Shown: positions 1 to 12,500 of the stretch, piece after piece
How positions within the stretch are numbered: position 1 is the first letter of the stretch
Layout: the number at the start of each line of letters is the position of its first letter
DNA from: Panorpa germanica
Taxonomy: Eukaryota; Arthropoda; Insecta; Mecoptera; Panorpidae
Assembly (NCBI GenBank): GCA_963678705.1
Contig: OY783206.1
Coordinates: 16,503,807-16,567,806 of the forward strand
Length of the DNA: 64,000 bases
Reading direction: 5' to 3'
Program-made: the position numbers and the translations under genes
Notes under the pieces: generated by a model
Database searches by the model: none
Seen by the model: only the letters and a program-made list of their open reading frames with translations
Told to the model about the DNA's origin: nothing

Positions 1-53
1 ATCAACAATTGAAAAATCGACCACTACAAAATGAGGACATAAGCCCATTGTTG
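1..53 (+). repeat. Terminal fragment of an AATGGGCTTGTG-type MITE, cut by the window edge
   Basis: The first 53 bases match the right end of the complete copies at 5568-6207 and 47828-48420 (AACAATTGAAAAATCGACCAC, then a terminus ending ACATAAGCCCATTG). The remainder of the element lies outside the window. Confidence 0.7.
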
Positions 54-1050
54 CTTAATTCAAGAAATTACACCTTCCGGTTATTTATGGAAATAATTTC
101 ATTAAAATGGCTACTGCGGTTGGCATGGAAATAAGTCATCCTCTTAACATAATTGTGCAATATAATATCGATTGCTTGTGGTGTTATTTCACGAATAGTT
201 CGATGGAATTGTTTTACGTTGAACTAACATCGATTCTTACAACGAAGTTTTAACAATAAATGTCTGCCAACTTGTCAAGCATGTTAGTATTACCAATGTC
301 AAAAAAGCACATATCAAAATGGAAACCAACAGTTGGCGCACTTTATAGAACAGACTAAGATTCTAAAGGTGATAAACCTCTGATATATATGCAATCTATT
401 TTTGAGCCGCGAAGGTTTGAATTTCTCTGTAATTTTACCATCAGGTAGTAAGATCTTTTGGCGCCCATTAATTGAAACTATTCCCAGAGATATAGATATT
501 CCAGGAACGCAGATACTGCTGGATTCAGCGTATCCGACGAAGAAGGTATCGGCTTATGCTAATTCAGCGAATTCCATAGAACCGCATCAAATTAATCAAC
601 GCAGACTTCTAAAATGTCTACCTCTTTGAAAGTGTAATCATTCCAACATCTTCTATACGACGATAACATGTATTTCATGATAACATATATTTATTAAAAA
701 TAATTTAATAAGCTTTAGGTTAGTTTAATTGCTCTAAAAGTGGCGCCATTCTTAAAATAACTGCTTTAACTTTTAACACATTTGACGTGTGTTTCTTTTA
801 GAGATTTCTCCTCTTCTGTCAAGTCCCCTATCTGCTGTACTGGACCTACAACATGTAGGGCAACACGTAGGGCACTAGGTTAATTCCAAACATCATGTCT
901 TTATCTTGGCAAAGGGCTTTCATCCACTTTTGTGAAATCAGTTTAAAACCTAACCTCAAAATATATTTAGAAACTTGTCATTACTTTTACGAATTTAATA
1001 ATGGTTTTAAAAACTAGGTGGCATTGTTTTGCTATAATATAAAGTAATGT
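54..1050. other. Gene-free AT-rich interval, no feature recognised
   Basis: About 1 kb without convincing coding sequence. An open stretch at 402-629 has no family resemblance, no splice context and a non-ATG start, so it was not called. Confidence 0.4.
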
Positions 1051-1793
1051 TTAAGGAGGTATAGGACGTTAACGTAAATGATGAAAACTTTGTTAAATTT
1101 GGAGGGTCAATACAAATAGTAAAAATACATGCTGTCTCAAAATTTTAGAGATCCAGGGTTCCTAGTTTTCTTTTTATACATGATTAAAAATAGTCATTTT
1201 CCATACAAATCATAATTTTTAGCTCAATTTCACCACATAATATAAATTTTAACTATTCAAAAATGGAGACACGACTTTCAAAAACTAGGTGTATATAAAA
1301 GAATCTTTTCTGTAACTATTGCAAAAAGAAAATTATCAAAAGGATACCTATATACGAAAATATTTAAATAAAACCAGTAAGAAACAGTAAGTGTAGGTTA
1401 TAAGCCGGTAACGTTGCAAATCCCAATTTGAGCGGGAAAATCAAAATCGGAATAAATATTTTATAAAATATAACAATTTATTTGTCAAAGAATCAAATCA
1501 CGCATGCGTCAACACACGTAAATTTACAGCGTTGCCAAATTTATTATTCTTTTTTCAAAATATTTAATTTGAATTTAAATTGAATTAATATAAATTTGAT
1601 ATTAATTATAGGTAATTTTTCATTTATTTAACTATTATATGCACAAAAAAATCATTTTAACAACCAAATAGCAGTTTAATAGGGAATTGAAAAATTCATT
1701 TTCAAAGATCCCAATATTTGTTCGACCTTCATGTACTTCGTATTACCGAGAGATATACTTTTTGCATTGACGGTACGTCCTGTACCTCCTTAA
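1051..1793 (+). mobile_element. TTAA-flanked MITE, family T1, copy 1
   Basis: Starts TTAA-GGAGGTATAGGACGT and ends with the inverse ACGTCCTGTACCTCC-TTAA, about 743 bp. Three further copies lie at 42332-42998, 55454-56505 and 59478-60228, all bounded by TTAA. Internal landmarks shared by all copies include CGCATGCGTCAACACACG. There is no coding potential. TTAA target duplication is typical of piggyBac-type transposases, but the termini do not show the usual CCC start, so superfamily assignment is inference. Confidence 0.85.
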
Positions 1794-2540
1794 ATTAAAG
1801 TCTTAGATATACTATAAATATATTTCTCCAATCAAATGCTTATACTTGATTAGAATTTCAAAACATTACTTAAAAGGCTAATGTTTGACCTCCATTTTAA
1901 CATAACAGCGCTGATAGTATCGGCTTATCCGAATTTGAAGTGGAGAGATTAAGAACCACGAGTTATCAAAGTGTTAAATGATCCTGTGTTTGTAAAAAAT
2001 GAAATTTTAAAAAATTTGAAAAGATGAAAGTTTTATAGTGTTTATACAGATTATTTATATACGTCAATAAACCTACCATGTTGTGTATTTCTCGGATGGC
2101 TTTGGCAATTATATGTACAGCGTTCAGGAGTAGGCTCTTTCTTCAGTAGATGTTCTCTTTCCGAAGTGTGTCTGTCTTATTCTTAACCGCATCAGTGCTT
2201 TCTGAAATATTCCTGTGAGTCCTGTGGAATCAGTCTTTATCTGTTGATGCCCCCAAATTTCTTTGGAACATTTAAAAAAACGGTTATTTACTTTTTCTAT
2301 CTTTTTTTATCGGGGATGCTGGAGATTGCTAGAGAAGCAGCGGATTTTTATTGATTTAGGATCTCTAAGCAACCAGTGACTTACGTATATAGAATTACGA
2401 TAGGGCACAAGGGATTATTTAAAGCGATAACATTTCAAAAAAGGTTTATTGAAAATATTTGGATATTCGAGTTCCTGACAGCGAACTTGACCAATATATA
2501 GTACAGTTTTATAGAAATTACTCAAAGCATATACGAGTAT
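1794..2540. other. Gene-free interval, no feature recognised
   Basis: AT-rich sequence with a somewhat more GC-balanced block near 2080-2350. No open frame, splice structure or repeat was recognised. Confidence 0.35.
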
Positions 2541-2738
2541 AAGTCCAAATCACGAGAGTTCGGCGGTGAGCTATACTTAAAAATGGTTATAAGAACGGTA
2601 TACATTTATAATACGATAATGAATTTTATCTTATTCGTTTCTATATACATTATAGAAAAATAAGTGAGTCCTACAACCTTTATATCCTACAACTTGTTTT
2701 AAGTATGAGTCGCCGCCGAACTCTCGTAATTTGAACTA
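2541..2738. mobile_element. Short MITE with about 40-bp terminal inverted repeats
   Basis: The left end AGTCCAAATCACGAGAGTTC is mirrored at the right end by GAACTCTCGTAATTTGAACT, and the pairing continues inward through CGGCGG and TATACTTAAAA. Total length is about 200 bp with TA-rich flanks. No coding capacity and no second copy recognised here. Confidence 0.75.
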
Positions 2739-3290
2739 TATATATGGAGTGTGAATAACCTATATTTCCTATAGATTAAAAGTGTGTCCAAAATGTGAGC
2801 GAGAGAGAGCTATATGTTCCTATTTGTTCTTTATGCGCATGCGTTGAAAGTGACAGCTGTCTAGATATAATAAATATTAATATTCTATTAAAATATAATA
2901 AATATTAAATATGTAAAGAAATGATATTTCTTTAGTTGGTACAAAGCTCGTCTGTTGGTAAAACAGTAACCGCTCATTGAAAACATATACTCATGAACGC
3001 CATAGATGTCGCTGTAGGGATAACGGCCAACACAGTTGATATTTGGAGTGGACAGAACTTTCGTTTTTAATTATAATTATAGGTATATAAAGTTTATTTA
3101 TATTTATACATATCTACATTATTCTACATCAATATAATATCATATTTAACAACTGTCACGTATTATATCTAGACAGCTCTAACTTGACAACTGTCACTTT
3201 CAACGTATGCGCATAGAGAACAAATAGGAACATATACCTTTCTCTCTCGCACACATTTTGGACACAACTTCAGGTTCAGAATTCTCTAAA
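2739..3290. mobile_element. TIR element, family V, copy 1 (uninterrupted)
   Basis: Long inverted ends: TGTGTCCAAAATGTGAGCGA near 2783 is mirrored by TCTCTCGCACACATTTTGGACACA near 3240-3265, with pairing extending through ATGTTCCTATTTGTTC and GCGCATGCGTTGAAAGT. A second copy at 42175-43295 carries a nested T1 element. This copy keeps the unoccupied TTAA site (ATTCTATTAAAATATAATAA near 2880-2900). Outer ends are approximate. Confidence 0.75.
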
Positions 3291-4941
3291 TTCTAAATGA
3301 TCTAAATATATATATATTATATATTATATTGAAAACAACAGAAGATAAAAATATATAAATAGGACGTTGCATTTCCTCATTCATAGATGGCTCTGCTTGT
3401 CACTATCGTAGTGTTCTTGGAGAATAGTTAGGAAGAATACAATCTTTTGACGCTATTTAAGTAGGCTTTATATAATTGTGTACATAGATTGAGTAATACT
3501 GGTCTAATAACTTAATATCTTTGAATCTATTTTACATTTTAAACAAGAGTTTTCTGTTTATTCCGTCGACTATAACCGTGGCGCAAAGATCGCTTTGCAT
3601 AATTCATGAGCATATTGTTTTCGGACTTGATATTGTTGAATCTCAATCAAATCATTTGTTTTTTAAATTATTAAACAGTAGCGTCACATGGTAAATTCAT
3701 TAACAAATGTCAAATGCCTTCGCTAAATACATTACTGTAATATAAAGACAAAACTATAACCAGAAAGAACTGGATACTGCCACAAAGTAAAATTACAAAT
3801 ATTTAAGAATAGAGTTTGAGTGGCAGCAAGCAACTTGTCTTGTTTGTTATTGTTATATATGATGTAGTTAATGAAAAAATAACGGAATGTCTATGATAAG
3901 TCTCTAGTTATAATATTTTAAATATGTTTTAGAGTTTCGGCTTATAGTGAAAGTGTTAAATTCTAGATCTTGGCCGTCATTAGCCCGATTTCTTTGCAAT
4001 ATCTCCTTTATAGTAGGCACACGACAAATATAATTATAATCGATTCTATAGAGGAGAAAATTTCCTACAATTTTTGTTAATAACATTTTTTTGTATGCCT
4101 AACAGGTACGAAGATATAGCGCTGCAAAATACAGCATTTTCACAGAACAATTCAAAAACTCTATATGTTTTGCTATAAACTTCATTTGTTGTGCTATAAA
4201 CTGTCCTTATGCATTTCCAAGTGGACCATTTTCTAAGTAAGCATGACCACATATTTAACTGGATCTCAAATTGATCTATATATTTTGCATCCTCCGTCAC
4301 TGCCTTCGTCTGTCTATCAGCCCAGTTTTGTGGAGTCTTAATTTTGTGGAGTGCGCATGCGTTGTGTTACTAATACATATTTACGAATATACTTTTTTTT
4401 ATTATTTTAAGTGTAGAATTGCGTAATAATCATCAGTTTAAATTGTTATAAACGCGTAATACAAGTCTACATAAAACGACATGACTGTAAGTACTTTTAA
4501 ATATATATTTCTTATGCAATATTATTAATTTACCGGTAAAATCTTAGGTTATGTTGAATATATATTTATTTTACAATGTGTTCGTCAGTTTCCGAGCTAC
4601 AAAAACCTGTTTTAAAAAGGAATAAACGTATTCTATAAGACTATGGTATATTTTATTAATAATATATTATATACACAGAGTTAACCTCACTTTTTATTTA
4701 TTAATATTTGCGATTTTAGTTGTAATAAAAGTTATAACTGCTTATAAGATTATATCACTTTATGTAAAGGAAAAGATTGCCTAATTGACGCAAGTACGAG
4801 TATCCTGGTATATTTAATTGTTAAAAGTTAAATATATACGCTCTATACACAAAACGTAAACTTAAGTATTATTTAACGTAATGTTTTTTACCTAAGATTG
4901 TCATTAAAGTAATGCAAAGAATATTTTTCTAATATATAAAC
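3291..4941. other. Gene-free AT-rich interval
   Basis: No exon or RNA gene seen. A short stretch near 4040-4100 is related to 10340-10410 and 28010-28080 (a motif around CAACATTTTTTTGTATG), so part of it is repeat-derived. Confidence 0.35.
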
Positions 4942-5505
4942 TTAAGGTGAAATGATACTTGGCCATTTTTTCTAGCGAAATATAGATGGCGATATTATAC
5001 AGCAGGTTAAATATTATCAAAAATATCATGTTTTTTTATGTTTAAATCGTTTTATGTAAGTAACTATAAACGCAAATCAAAAGTAAAGCGACAATTAGTT
5101 ACAATTGTACAATTATTTTTATATGACTGGTAACACATTTCTAAGGGTTACCTAGAAATTACCTATAACCTTTATTATGGTTCTCAAACTTACGCTTAAG
5201 ACTTAAAAATATATAGAGTATAAAAATATAAAAATTGGAATTTAACTAGAAAATATAGCAATATTCATTTTCAAAAATAATTTTTGCGGTTCCAACTCAT
5301 TAAAAGTCAGTGGAAGGAAGCTTAAAATGTAGATACATTATTCGTCTAACTAATTGCTGCTTAAGATTTTGATTCGCGTTTATAGTTACTTACATAAACG
5401 ACTTAAACATAAAAAACATGGTTTTTTGATAATATTTAACCTGCTGTATAGTATCGCCATCTTTATTTCGATAGAAAAAATGGCCATGTATCGTTATCAC
5501 CTTAA
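4942..5505. mobile_element. Foldback MITE bounded by TTAA, about 150-bp inverted arms
   Basis: The left arm TTAAGGTGA...GGCCATTTTTTCTAGCGAAA...AGATGGCGAT is mirrored by ATCGCCATCTTTATTTCGAT...ATGGCCATG...TCACCTTAA on the right. Pairing continues through CAGCAGGTTAAATATTATCA and TAAGTAACTATAAACGC. TTAA occurs at both ends (4942-4945 and 5502-5505), consistent with a 4-bp target duplication. Non-coding. Confidence 0.8.
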
Positions 5506-5567
5506 TATGTAACATTACATACATACAGTTGAATACAAAACGTTTTTGTATTTGAAAATTGCAATTC

Positions 5568-6207
5568 AATGGGCTTGTGTCCTATGTCTTAATTTCTACA
5601 AAAGTGTACTATATATTGATAAAGTGGGTTACCAGAACCTCAAATGTTCAATTATTTTTTAATAACTTGTTATATGTTAGGAGATATTAACAATTAAAAA
5701 AGTCATTTTGTCTATTAAATTATTAAAGGGATTCAACTTTGTACACATTCCAAGTGCATGTGACATCACAATCCTTGTGTAAGGTTACCAACCTTACAGC
5801 TCATAAATCTCTGCTATATGTATTTATATATCAAAATATCAAATATTATTTACAGTTATTTCAAGGAACACTCAAATTCTAATATTATGTCTGCCTTAGC
5901 AGGGTTAAATAAAATAAAAACTTATTATTTTTTTATTTGACTTGATTATTTGACTACCAACAGCTACAGAACATTACCATAGCACTGACCTACTCAACAA
6001 ATAACTGATTTTAAAATGCATTTCACGTCATAAAAATATGGGCGACCATTTCTAGCGCTAAAACTACAATTCAAACTTTTAATTGCTATATCTCCGTCAA
6101 CATTTAGATATTTAATAAAATAAACACGCCAATACACATTTATTAACATCAATTTCAATCAACAATTGAAAAATCGACCACTAATAAATGAAGACACAAG
6201 CCTATTG
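5568..6207 (+). mobile_element. AATGGGCTTGTG-type MITE, family N, full copy
   Basis: Ends CAATGGGCTTGTGTCC and its inverse GACACAAGCCTATTG; about 640 bp. Shared interior with copies at 28965-29526 (inverted), 47828-48420 and 62039-62670, including GTGCATGTGACATCACAATC, CTGCCTTAGCAGGGTTAAAT and ACCATTTCTAGCGCTAAAAC. No coding capacity. The target duplication could not be settled. Confidence 0.85.
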
Positions 6208-6501
6208 TAATTTTCACCACACTGCTGTCGTCTATATGCTGCTGTAGAACCATGAAGTAATGTTTTAACTTAAATGTATGTAACTGTGTTTAGCGAGTAC
6301 ATGCTTAACTAAATGGGGTTGTAGGGGTGAGTTTGATTTTTAAATATAGATTCACGAAGATATAGCTATTTAAAATTTTATATTTCTGTTTTGTCGTACA
6401 ACCATCTGTTTTATAGAGATTAAGTATTGGTTCACAATCTCATTATCTAGTAGATATAAGCAACTAAAAGTATGATTTAAAAGGACACTATTTCTTTTCA
6501 G

Positions 6502-9500
6502 TTTTTTCTTTTCCGTGTAATATCTGACAACTTCGTCTTGCTGATTTTCTTCGTGGTGCTTATCCTAGTGGTGCAATACATGTTTATGCCTCCTCGAGGA
6601 AGTCCTCCAGGTCCGATTAACCTCCCTATCGTTGGTTATTTACCATTTATCGACGCTAAACGTCCTTACCTGACCTTGACGAATCTAGCAAAGCGATATG
6701 GACCCATCTACGTTTTAGATATGGGCTTGGTGAAAACCGTGGTCCTGTCCGACGAGAAAATAATCCGGGAAGCTCTATGTAGGGACGATTTCTCGGGAAG
6801 AGCACCGCTCTACATAACCCACGGGATCATGCAAGGATATGGTAAGTCTTTAGCTTGCATTTTATTAGTAAACCCATGGAACATCGTATACCCCGTCGCA
6901 AAGCGACGTCTGTTTTGTGTATATGATTTCAAGAAAAAAAAATTCATAATTTCATTTCAAGTTATAGTTCCATTTCAAAATTAGTGTGTCAAAATAAAAA
7001 TGGATTTTTTATTGACAATTTTAAAGCGTATATACATTTGTTAATTTTATACACTGGGTACACTGTTTTCTCGCCTTCTCGTGCCCGATGAAATATGGAC
7101 CGTTCTCTGCATGAGAAATTGTTTTTACAAATTTCATAAACCGGGGTACACAGATGTACGGCTGCACCAACTCTTTCTAATTATTCTATTGTTAATTTAT
7201 ATATTTTTAGGTTATTTCTTTTCAGTACATTAAAAATTATATCTTCCTATATTATAATGTTCCAAGTGAGAGTTTATATGTTTACGAGATTCGTATGGTG
7301 GCTCGAAAACGGCTCAAGTGAATTTTGTGAAAATTTACTATTTCGGATCTCGGATTTTTCCATGAATTTCCTGGAGAAGCGTAATTTTGGAAAAACTAAA
7401 AAAAATAATTTTACTTTTTGCTATATAATTTTTAATCTGTAAAAGATAGAAAGTTGAAATTTTTGCATATGTTTTTTGAAAATTAGAAATTAAAAAATGG
7501 GAAAAACGGGGCATTGAAAAAATTAGGGGGCTCGGTAGGAAACTTTGGAGAAAACTAAAATTTTGGATTACTTAATAATAAAGTATGTTATTAAAAAAAA
7601 CTTAAAAATTAAAATATTTTATTTGGGGTCACGGGGCCGGTTTTTGCCGAGGGTAAAAATTGAGCTAGAAAGTTGAAATTTGGTATATGGGCTAATTTTG
7701 ATATCTAATTTACAAATCGAAAAAAAATCCAAACTTTGGAAAAAAAATTGGTCAACTAATAATTAAATTGAAAATATAGTATATTTTGTTGAAAAATATA
7801 TATTTTTTTAGTCAGTTTATATGAAAAATTATTTGTTATAATATGTGAAATTAATATAGAACGATTTAAATATTTTAATTTAAAAATGGAATTAAAATTT
7901 GAAATGAAATTCAATTCACATACAAAAGACAGTCGTCGCTTTCGACGGGGATAAACTTTAGTATTTATTATATTGCGCATGCAGTATTTTTGAAGCGTGA
8001 CATTTTGGAGAATGCATTTGTCCAGGTCACGAACGTACCAACTTGCAAACAGCCAAAAAAAAAAGCAATAATTTAATATTAGGTAATCTCGCAATTAAAA
8101 AAAACTTGCATCAAGGTTAGCTTAAAATTCAGGCGTACCAAATTAAAATAAATAAATTCTAGTCCCATGTAATTAATATAAATTAATATGCACATATGCA
8201 GACAACAAAAAAGAAATTAAGAAAAAAAGATTAAATATTATTTTAAATCTGCAGTGTGGGATATTGGAATAAACTTAATAGGCTTGTTATAATTGTATAA
8301 GGTAAACGATTTATCCAGCCTTTAGAAAGTCAAAACAAAGGTTTATGTAAAATGGGCTTTGTTTGCCTTATAAATCGTCTTATTTAACTGGGTTATGGTG
8401 TCAAAATCCGGGTTTTCAGGATATATTGACCTCAATATATATATACTTTGAGAGATATTAACAATTAAAAAAACATTTTTCTCTTTATTTAATAAAAGGA
8501 TCCAACGAAATTCCAATGAATGGTGATCCATTCCAATGAACGTGACGTCCGACGATTTGCCATCTCTTAAATACGAGGCGTGTTTTTTAAGTAAGTACCG
8601 TTTTGGAATTAAAAAAAGACGTGCAAAGATATCGCAATAATTTTATTTTTACATGAAAGCCTGTACCTTAATCTACTTTTCTACATAATTTCCGTGAATA
8701 TTGAGGCACTTGTCATAACGTGGCACCAGTTTTTGAATACCCTCCTCATAAAATTCTGCCGCCTGACTTGTTAACCACTGTATCACAACTGTTTTGACTT
8801 CGTATGGAGTTACGTCGTCGTGCGGCCATCTTTAAATGCTCTCACCCATTTCCTTACCATTCCATCACTCATAATGTTTTGTCCGTAAACTTCACAGATC
8901 TCACGATGAATATCGATCGGTTTTACGCCTTTAGCACTAAGAAATCGTATAACAGCCCGTACTTCCCAATGGGCGGGACTCACGATTGTCGGAGGCATCT
9001 TAAACACTCAGTAAACAACGTATACAATGAAGAATCAGACTATAATGGCGTCAGTGCGTAGACAAGTGATGTAGGTAACCAGCGCGCATACGCGGAACGC
9101 CGACCGTAGCGCTGCAAAGGCGGAATCGCAAAACGGTACTTACTTAAAAAACATGCCTCGTACAACAGAGACGCATACGAGTGTGTGTGTATGATATATC
9201 ATTTACTACGAAAATCCCATCAAGTTTTATACTGCGATGGTTGTGGAAAACAAAAAAAAACATAATTATGCAGAGCTAAAACCTGCGGTAAAACTGATAT
9301 TCAAATTTGATCCTATAATATAATGTTCCAAGTGCAAGTTTATTTGTTTATATGTTTATATGTTTATTTGTTTATATGTTTACACGATTCGTATGGTGGC
9401 TCGAAAACGGCTCCGCGCATCTTTGTGAAAATTGTCTATATCATAGAAAAAAGAAATTTTTTTAAGACTTTTAGCGTCTACGGATTTTCCTCTGAATTTC

Positions 9501-12500
9501 TTGGAAATTTTTTTTTAATTTTTTGCTCTATAACTTTTAATTCGTAAAAGATAGAAAGTTGAAATTTGGCATGTGTATTACTGTGTTCAATGCTAACTTT
9601 TTTTTGAAAATTAGAAAGAGAAAAATTAAAAAGGGAACGTTGAAAAAATTAGGAGGCCCAGTAGGAACATTTTGAGAAAACTGAAATTTTGGATTGTGTA
9701 ATAATTGATTATGATATTAAAAAAAAATAATTCAAAATTCAAAAATTTTATTTATAGGCACAGGGGCGGTTTTAGTCGAGAGTAAAAATTGGACTAGAAA
9801 GTTGAAATTCTATACATGGGCTAACTTTGGTAACCCAATTGACAACGCAATTTAACCCAAAATTTGGAAAAAAAAGTTGTTCAAATAATGAACAAATTGA
9901 AAAAAAAAATTTTTTTTGTCAGTTTATATGAAAAATTATTGCCTGTTATATGTAAAATAAATATGGAACGAGTTAAATATTTCAATTTAAAAAATGGAAT
10001 TAAAATTTGAAATGAAATTCAATTCACATGCAAAAGACAGTCGTCGCTTTCGACGGGGTAAACTCTAGTATAATTATAACTTCATCAGCTTTTGGGTATT
10101 TAAAAAAACACTTTTGACACATATTATATATTTACATTTATTTCAATCGGAAATTAAAAAGACAGCCCCCAAAAAAAAGGAAGAGAGAAAAAACCCATTG
10201 AAGTTGAATATGGAAGAACTAGCAAGTTAACTTTTCTGACTAATTTTGGTTTCCTAATTATTATCAATCTAAATAAAATGGCTAAAAATAGTTTTGTTGC
10301 AATATCTCCTTACCAGTGCGTACTACGATGAAAATAATTATTATCAATCTGATAGAGGACTCAATTTTCTACAATTTGTGCATACAACATTTTTTTGTAT
10401 GTCTACTACGAAAGTAACATAGATTACAGAAGGTAAGTTAGGTTAGGTCTCTCTATTGTTCATTTTTTCGTGCACAGAATAGAGCAGGTTTCATTGGAGG
10501 TTATAAGATCACCAAATGATAAATAATGTCATTAATTTCAAAAAAAGAACAGTTGAAATCTTTTTTATTTTAATTTTACTTTACTTTCAAGTTCGTTTAG
10601 CGGGTAACTAGTATAAATAATAAAAGTGCTAAGCATGGCAACACTAATTTTGAGTCTAGGTCTGTTAAAAGTCTAGAGGTGAACGACTGAGTCAACCAGA
10701 CTGTCAGACTAATGTGAACAATGGCACAAGTCTAGCTGCAATGTCTTAGATGATCATAGAAAAAAACATAAAATTATTTTCAAGGTTATAATAAATCAAT
10801 ATCTTATTTAATTAATAAAAAATTTAATGTGTCTGTAAAAAATAACAATATATTATTTCTGTTAAAATGCTAATGACTTTTGAGCAGTGTTGTTCTTTTT
10901 AAGTTAAAGATGGAGCCAGTTTTATAGCATGTGTTGCTCTTTACAGGATTAATTTGCTCTGAGGGGATGCTGTGGAAGGATCAAAGGGGTTTAACGGCGT
11001 CCTGGTTAAGAACTTTGGGGATGGTGAAATTTGGATCAAGTAGACAACCAATGGAACACAGAGTTGAGCTGGGAATAACCGAAGCATTTCGAGTAAGAAT
11101 TAAATTATATATCAAGTAATCCAAATAAGACCAAGTTGTATACAAAGCAATTCTCATAGCTCATGTTTAGCAAGTATATAACTTAGATTCAAAACATTAT
11201 TTAGATATAGAAAATTACTGTGAAAGTAACCTAAAATGTCTTAGCATTTAATTTGGTTGGACATTGTTATTTTATACTGACTTCGTAGTCTTGGTTGAGC
11301 ACTCTTTCTGCTAGATTTTAGATGCTAGTGGTGCTGCCGGCTTGAATCCAGTCCATATGCTCCATCACAGCGTTGGCACAATTATTAACAAGTTGGTCTT
11401 CGGAATCACGTGGCCGGAAGATCATGACACGTGGATCTATCTTCAACAACTTCAAGAAGAGGGTGTCAAGCATATCGGTGTATCAGGGGTAGTTAACTTC
11501 TTCCCTTGGCTAAGGTGAGTAGATATATTATTAGACCCTTTAGTCAGTGAATAGATTCATAATGGACGAAGCTTCAGCATCTTCAGTTGGTAACACATGG
11601 TCAATGCTCTGTAACTCAGCCAATTTTAAAAATTTCGGCATAACTCTTTAATTCCGTATTTCTAAGGTAAGACAACTTCTTTTATTTATACATGTTTCAG
11701 GTTTTGGCCTTCCAACAAGAAAAATATTAAGTTTCTCATAGAAGGAAAAATAAAAACGCATGATATCTACGATATGATCATAGCCAATCACAAGGTAAAG
11801 CTCCAGCTGAAAGATCGTCAGCTATCAGAAACCGATAAAGTCAATTTCGAACATATACACGACCCGAAATTCGAACAAATGATCAAAGATGTTGAAAACG
11901 GTAAATATATCGACAAAGACTGGTTCAATCTTGATACGGAATGCATCCTGGATTGTTTCCTGAAGGAGAAAATGAAGAGGAGCGAGAGTATGGGAAAACA
12001 GGGACTAGAATATTGTAGTGACGAACAATTGCGTCATCTTCTGGCTGATATATTCGGTGCTGGAGTTGACACCACTGTGACTACGTTAAGATGGTTTCTG
12101 TTGTTCATGGCTTGCGAACCTGACATCCAGAGGAAGATCCAAGAAGAATTAGATGAAATCATTGGTACAGAACGTAGGGTTTCTATTGATGACAGACCTA
12201 ATTTAAAATATCTAGCTGCAGCGTTGTTGGAAACGCAGCGGATCAGGTCCGTGGTGCCACTTGGGATACCGCATGGCGCAATGCAGGTTTGTGCATGTTT
12301 AAACAAGTTGCTTGTCTCTAGAAATTGATTTGATACGATGTAAGATATCCTCTTCTAGAACGCTGAACTCTTTGGCTATAAGATTCCCTATGGATCTATG
12401 ATTATTCCCCTTCAATGGGCCGTGCACATGGACCCGGAGAATTGGGAGAATCCAGAAATCTTCAATCCGGATCGTTTCATCAGTGAAAGTGGACAGTATA

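Larger units (their letters stand above)
8283..10170 (+). repeat. Diverged N-family MITE split by a mariner MITE and a Helitron-like element
   Basis: Segments 8283-8571, 9163-9310 and about 10069-10170 form one N-type MITE (ATATTAACAATTAAAAAA, CATCTCTT...CAACAGAGACGCATACGA, then a TTTACATTTATTTCAATC tail). The interruptions are the elements at 8572-9162 and 9311-10068. Confidence 0.6.

Noticed and set aside
402..629. 75-codon open stretch
   Set aside because: Non-ATG start, no recognised family, no splice or promoter context; length is within chance for this composition.
12034..12306. Minus-strand open frame over CYP306A1
   Set aside because: Shadow of the plus-strand P450 exon carrying the I- and K-helices.
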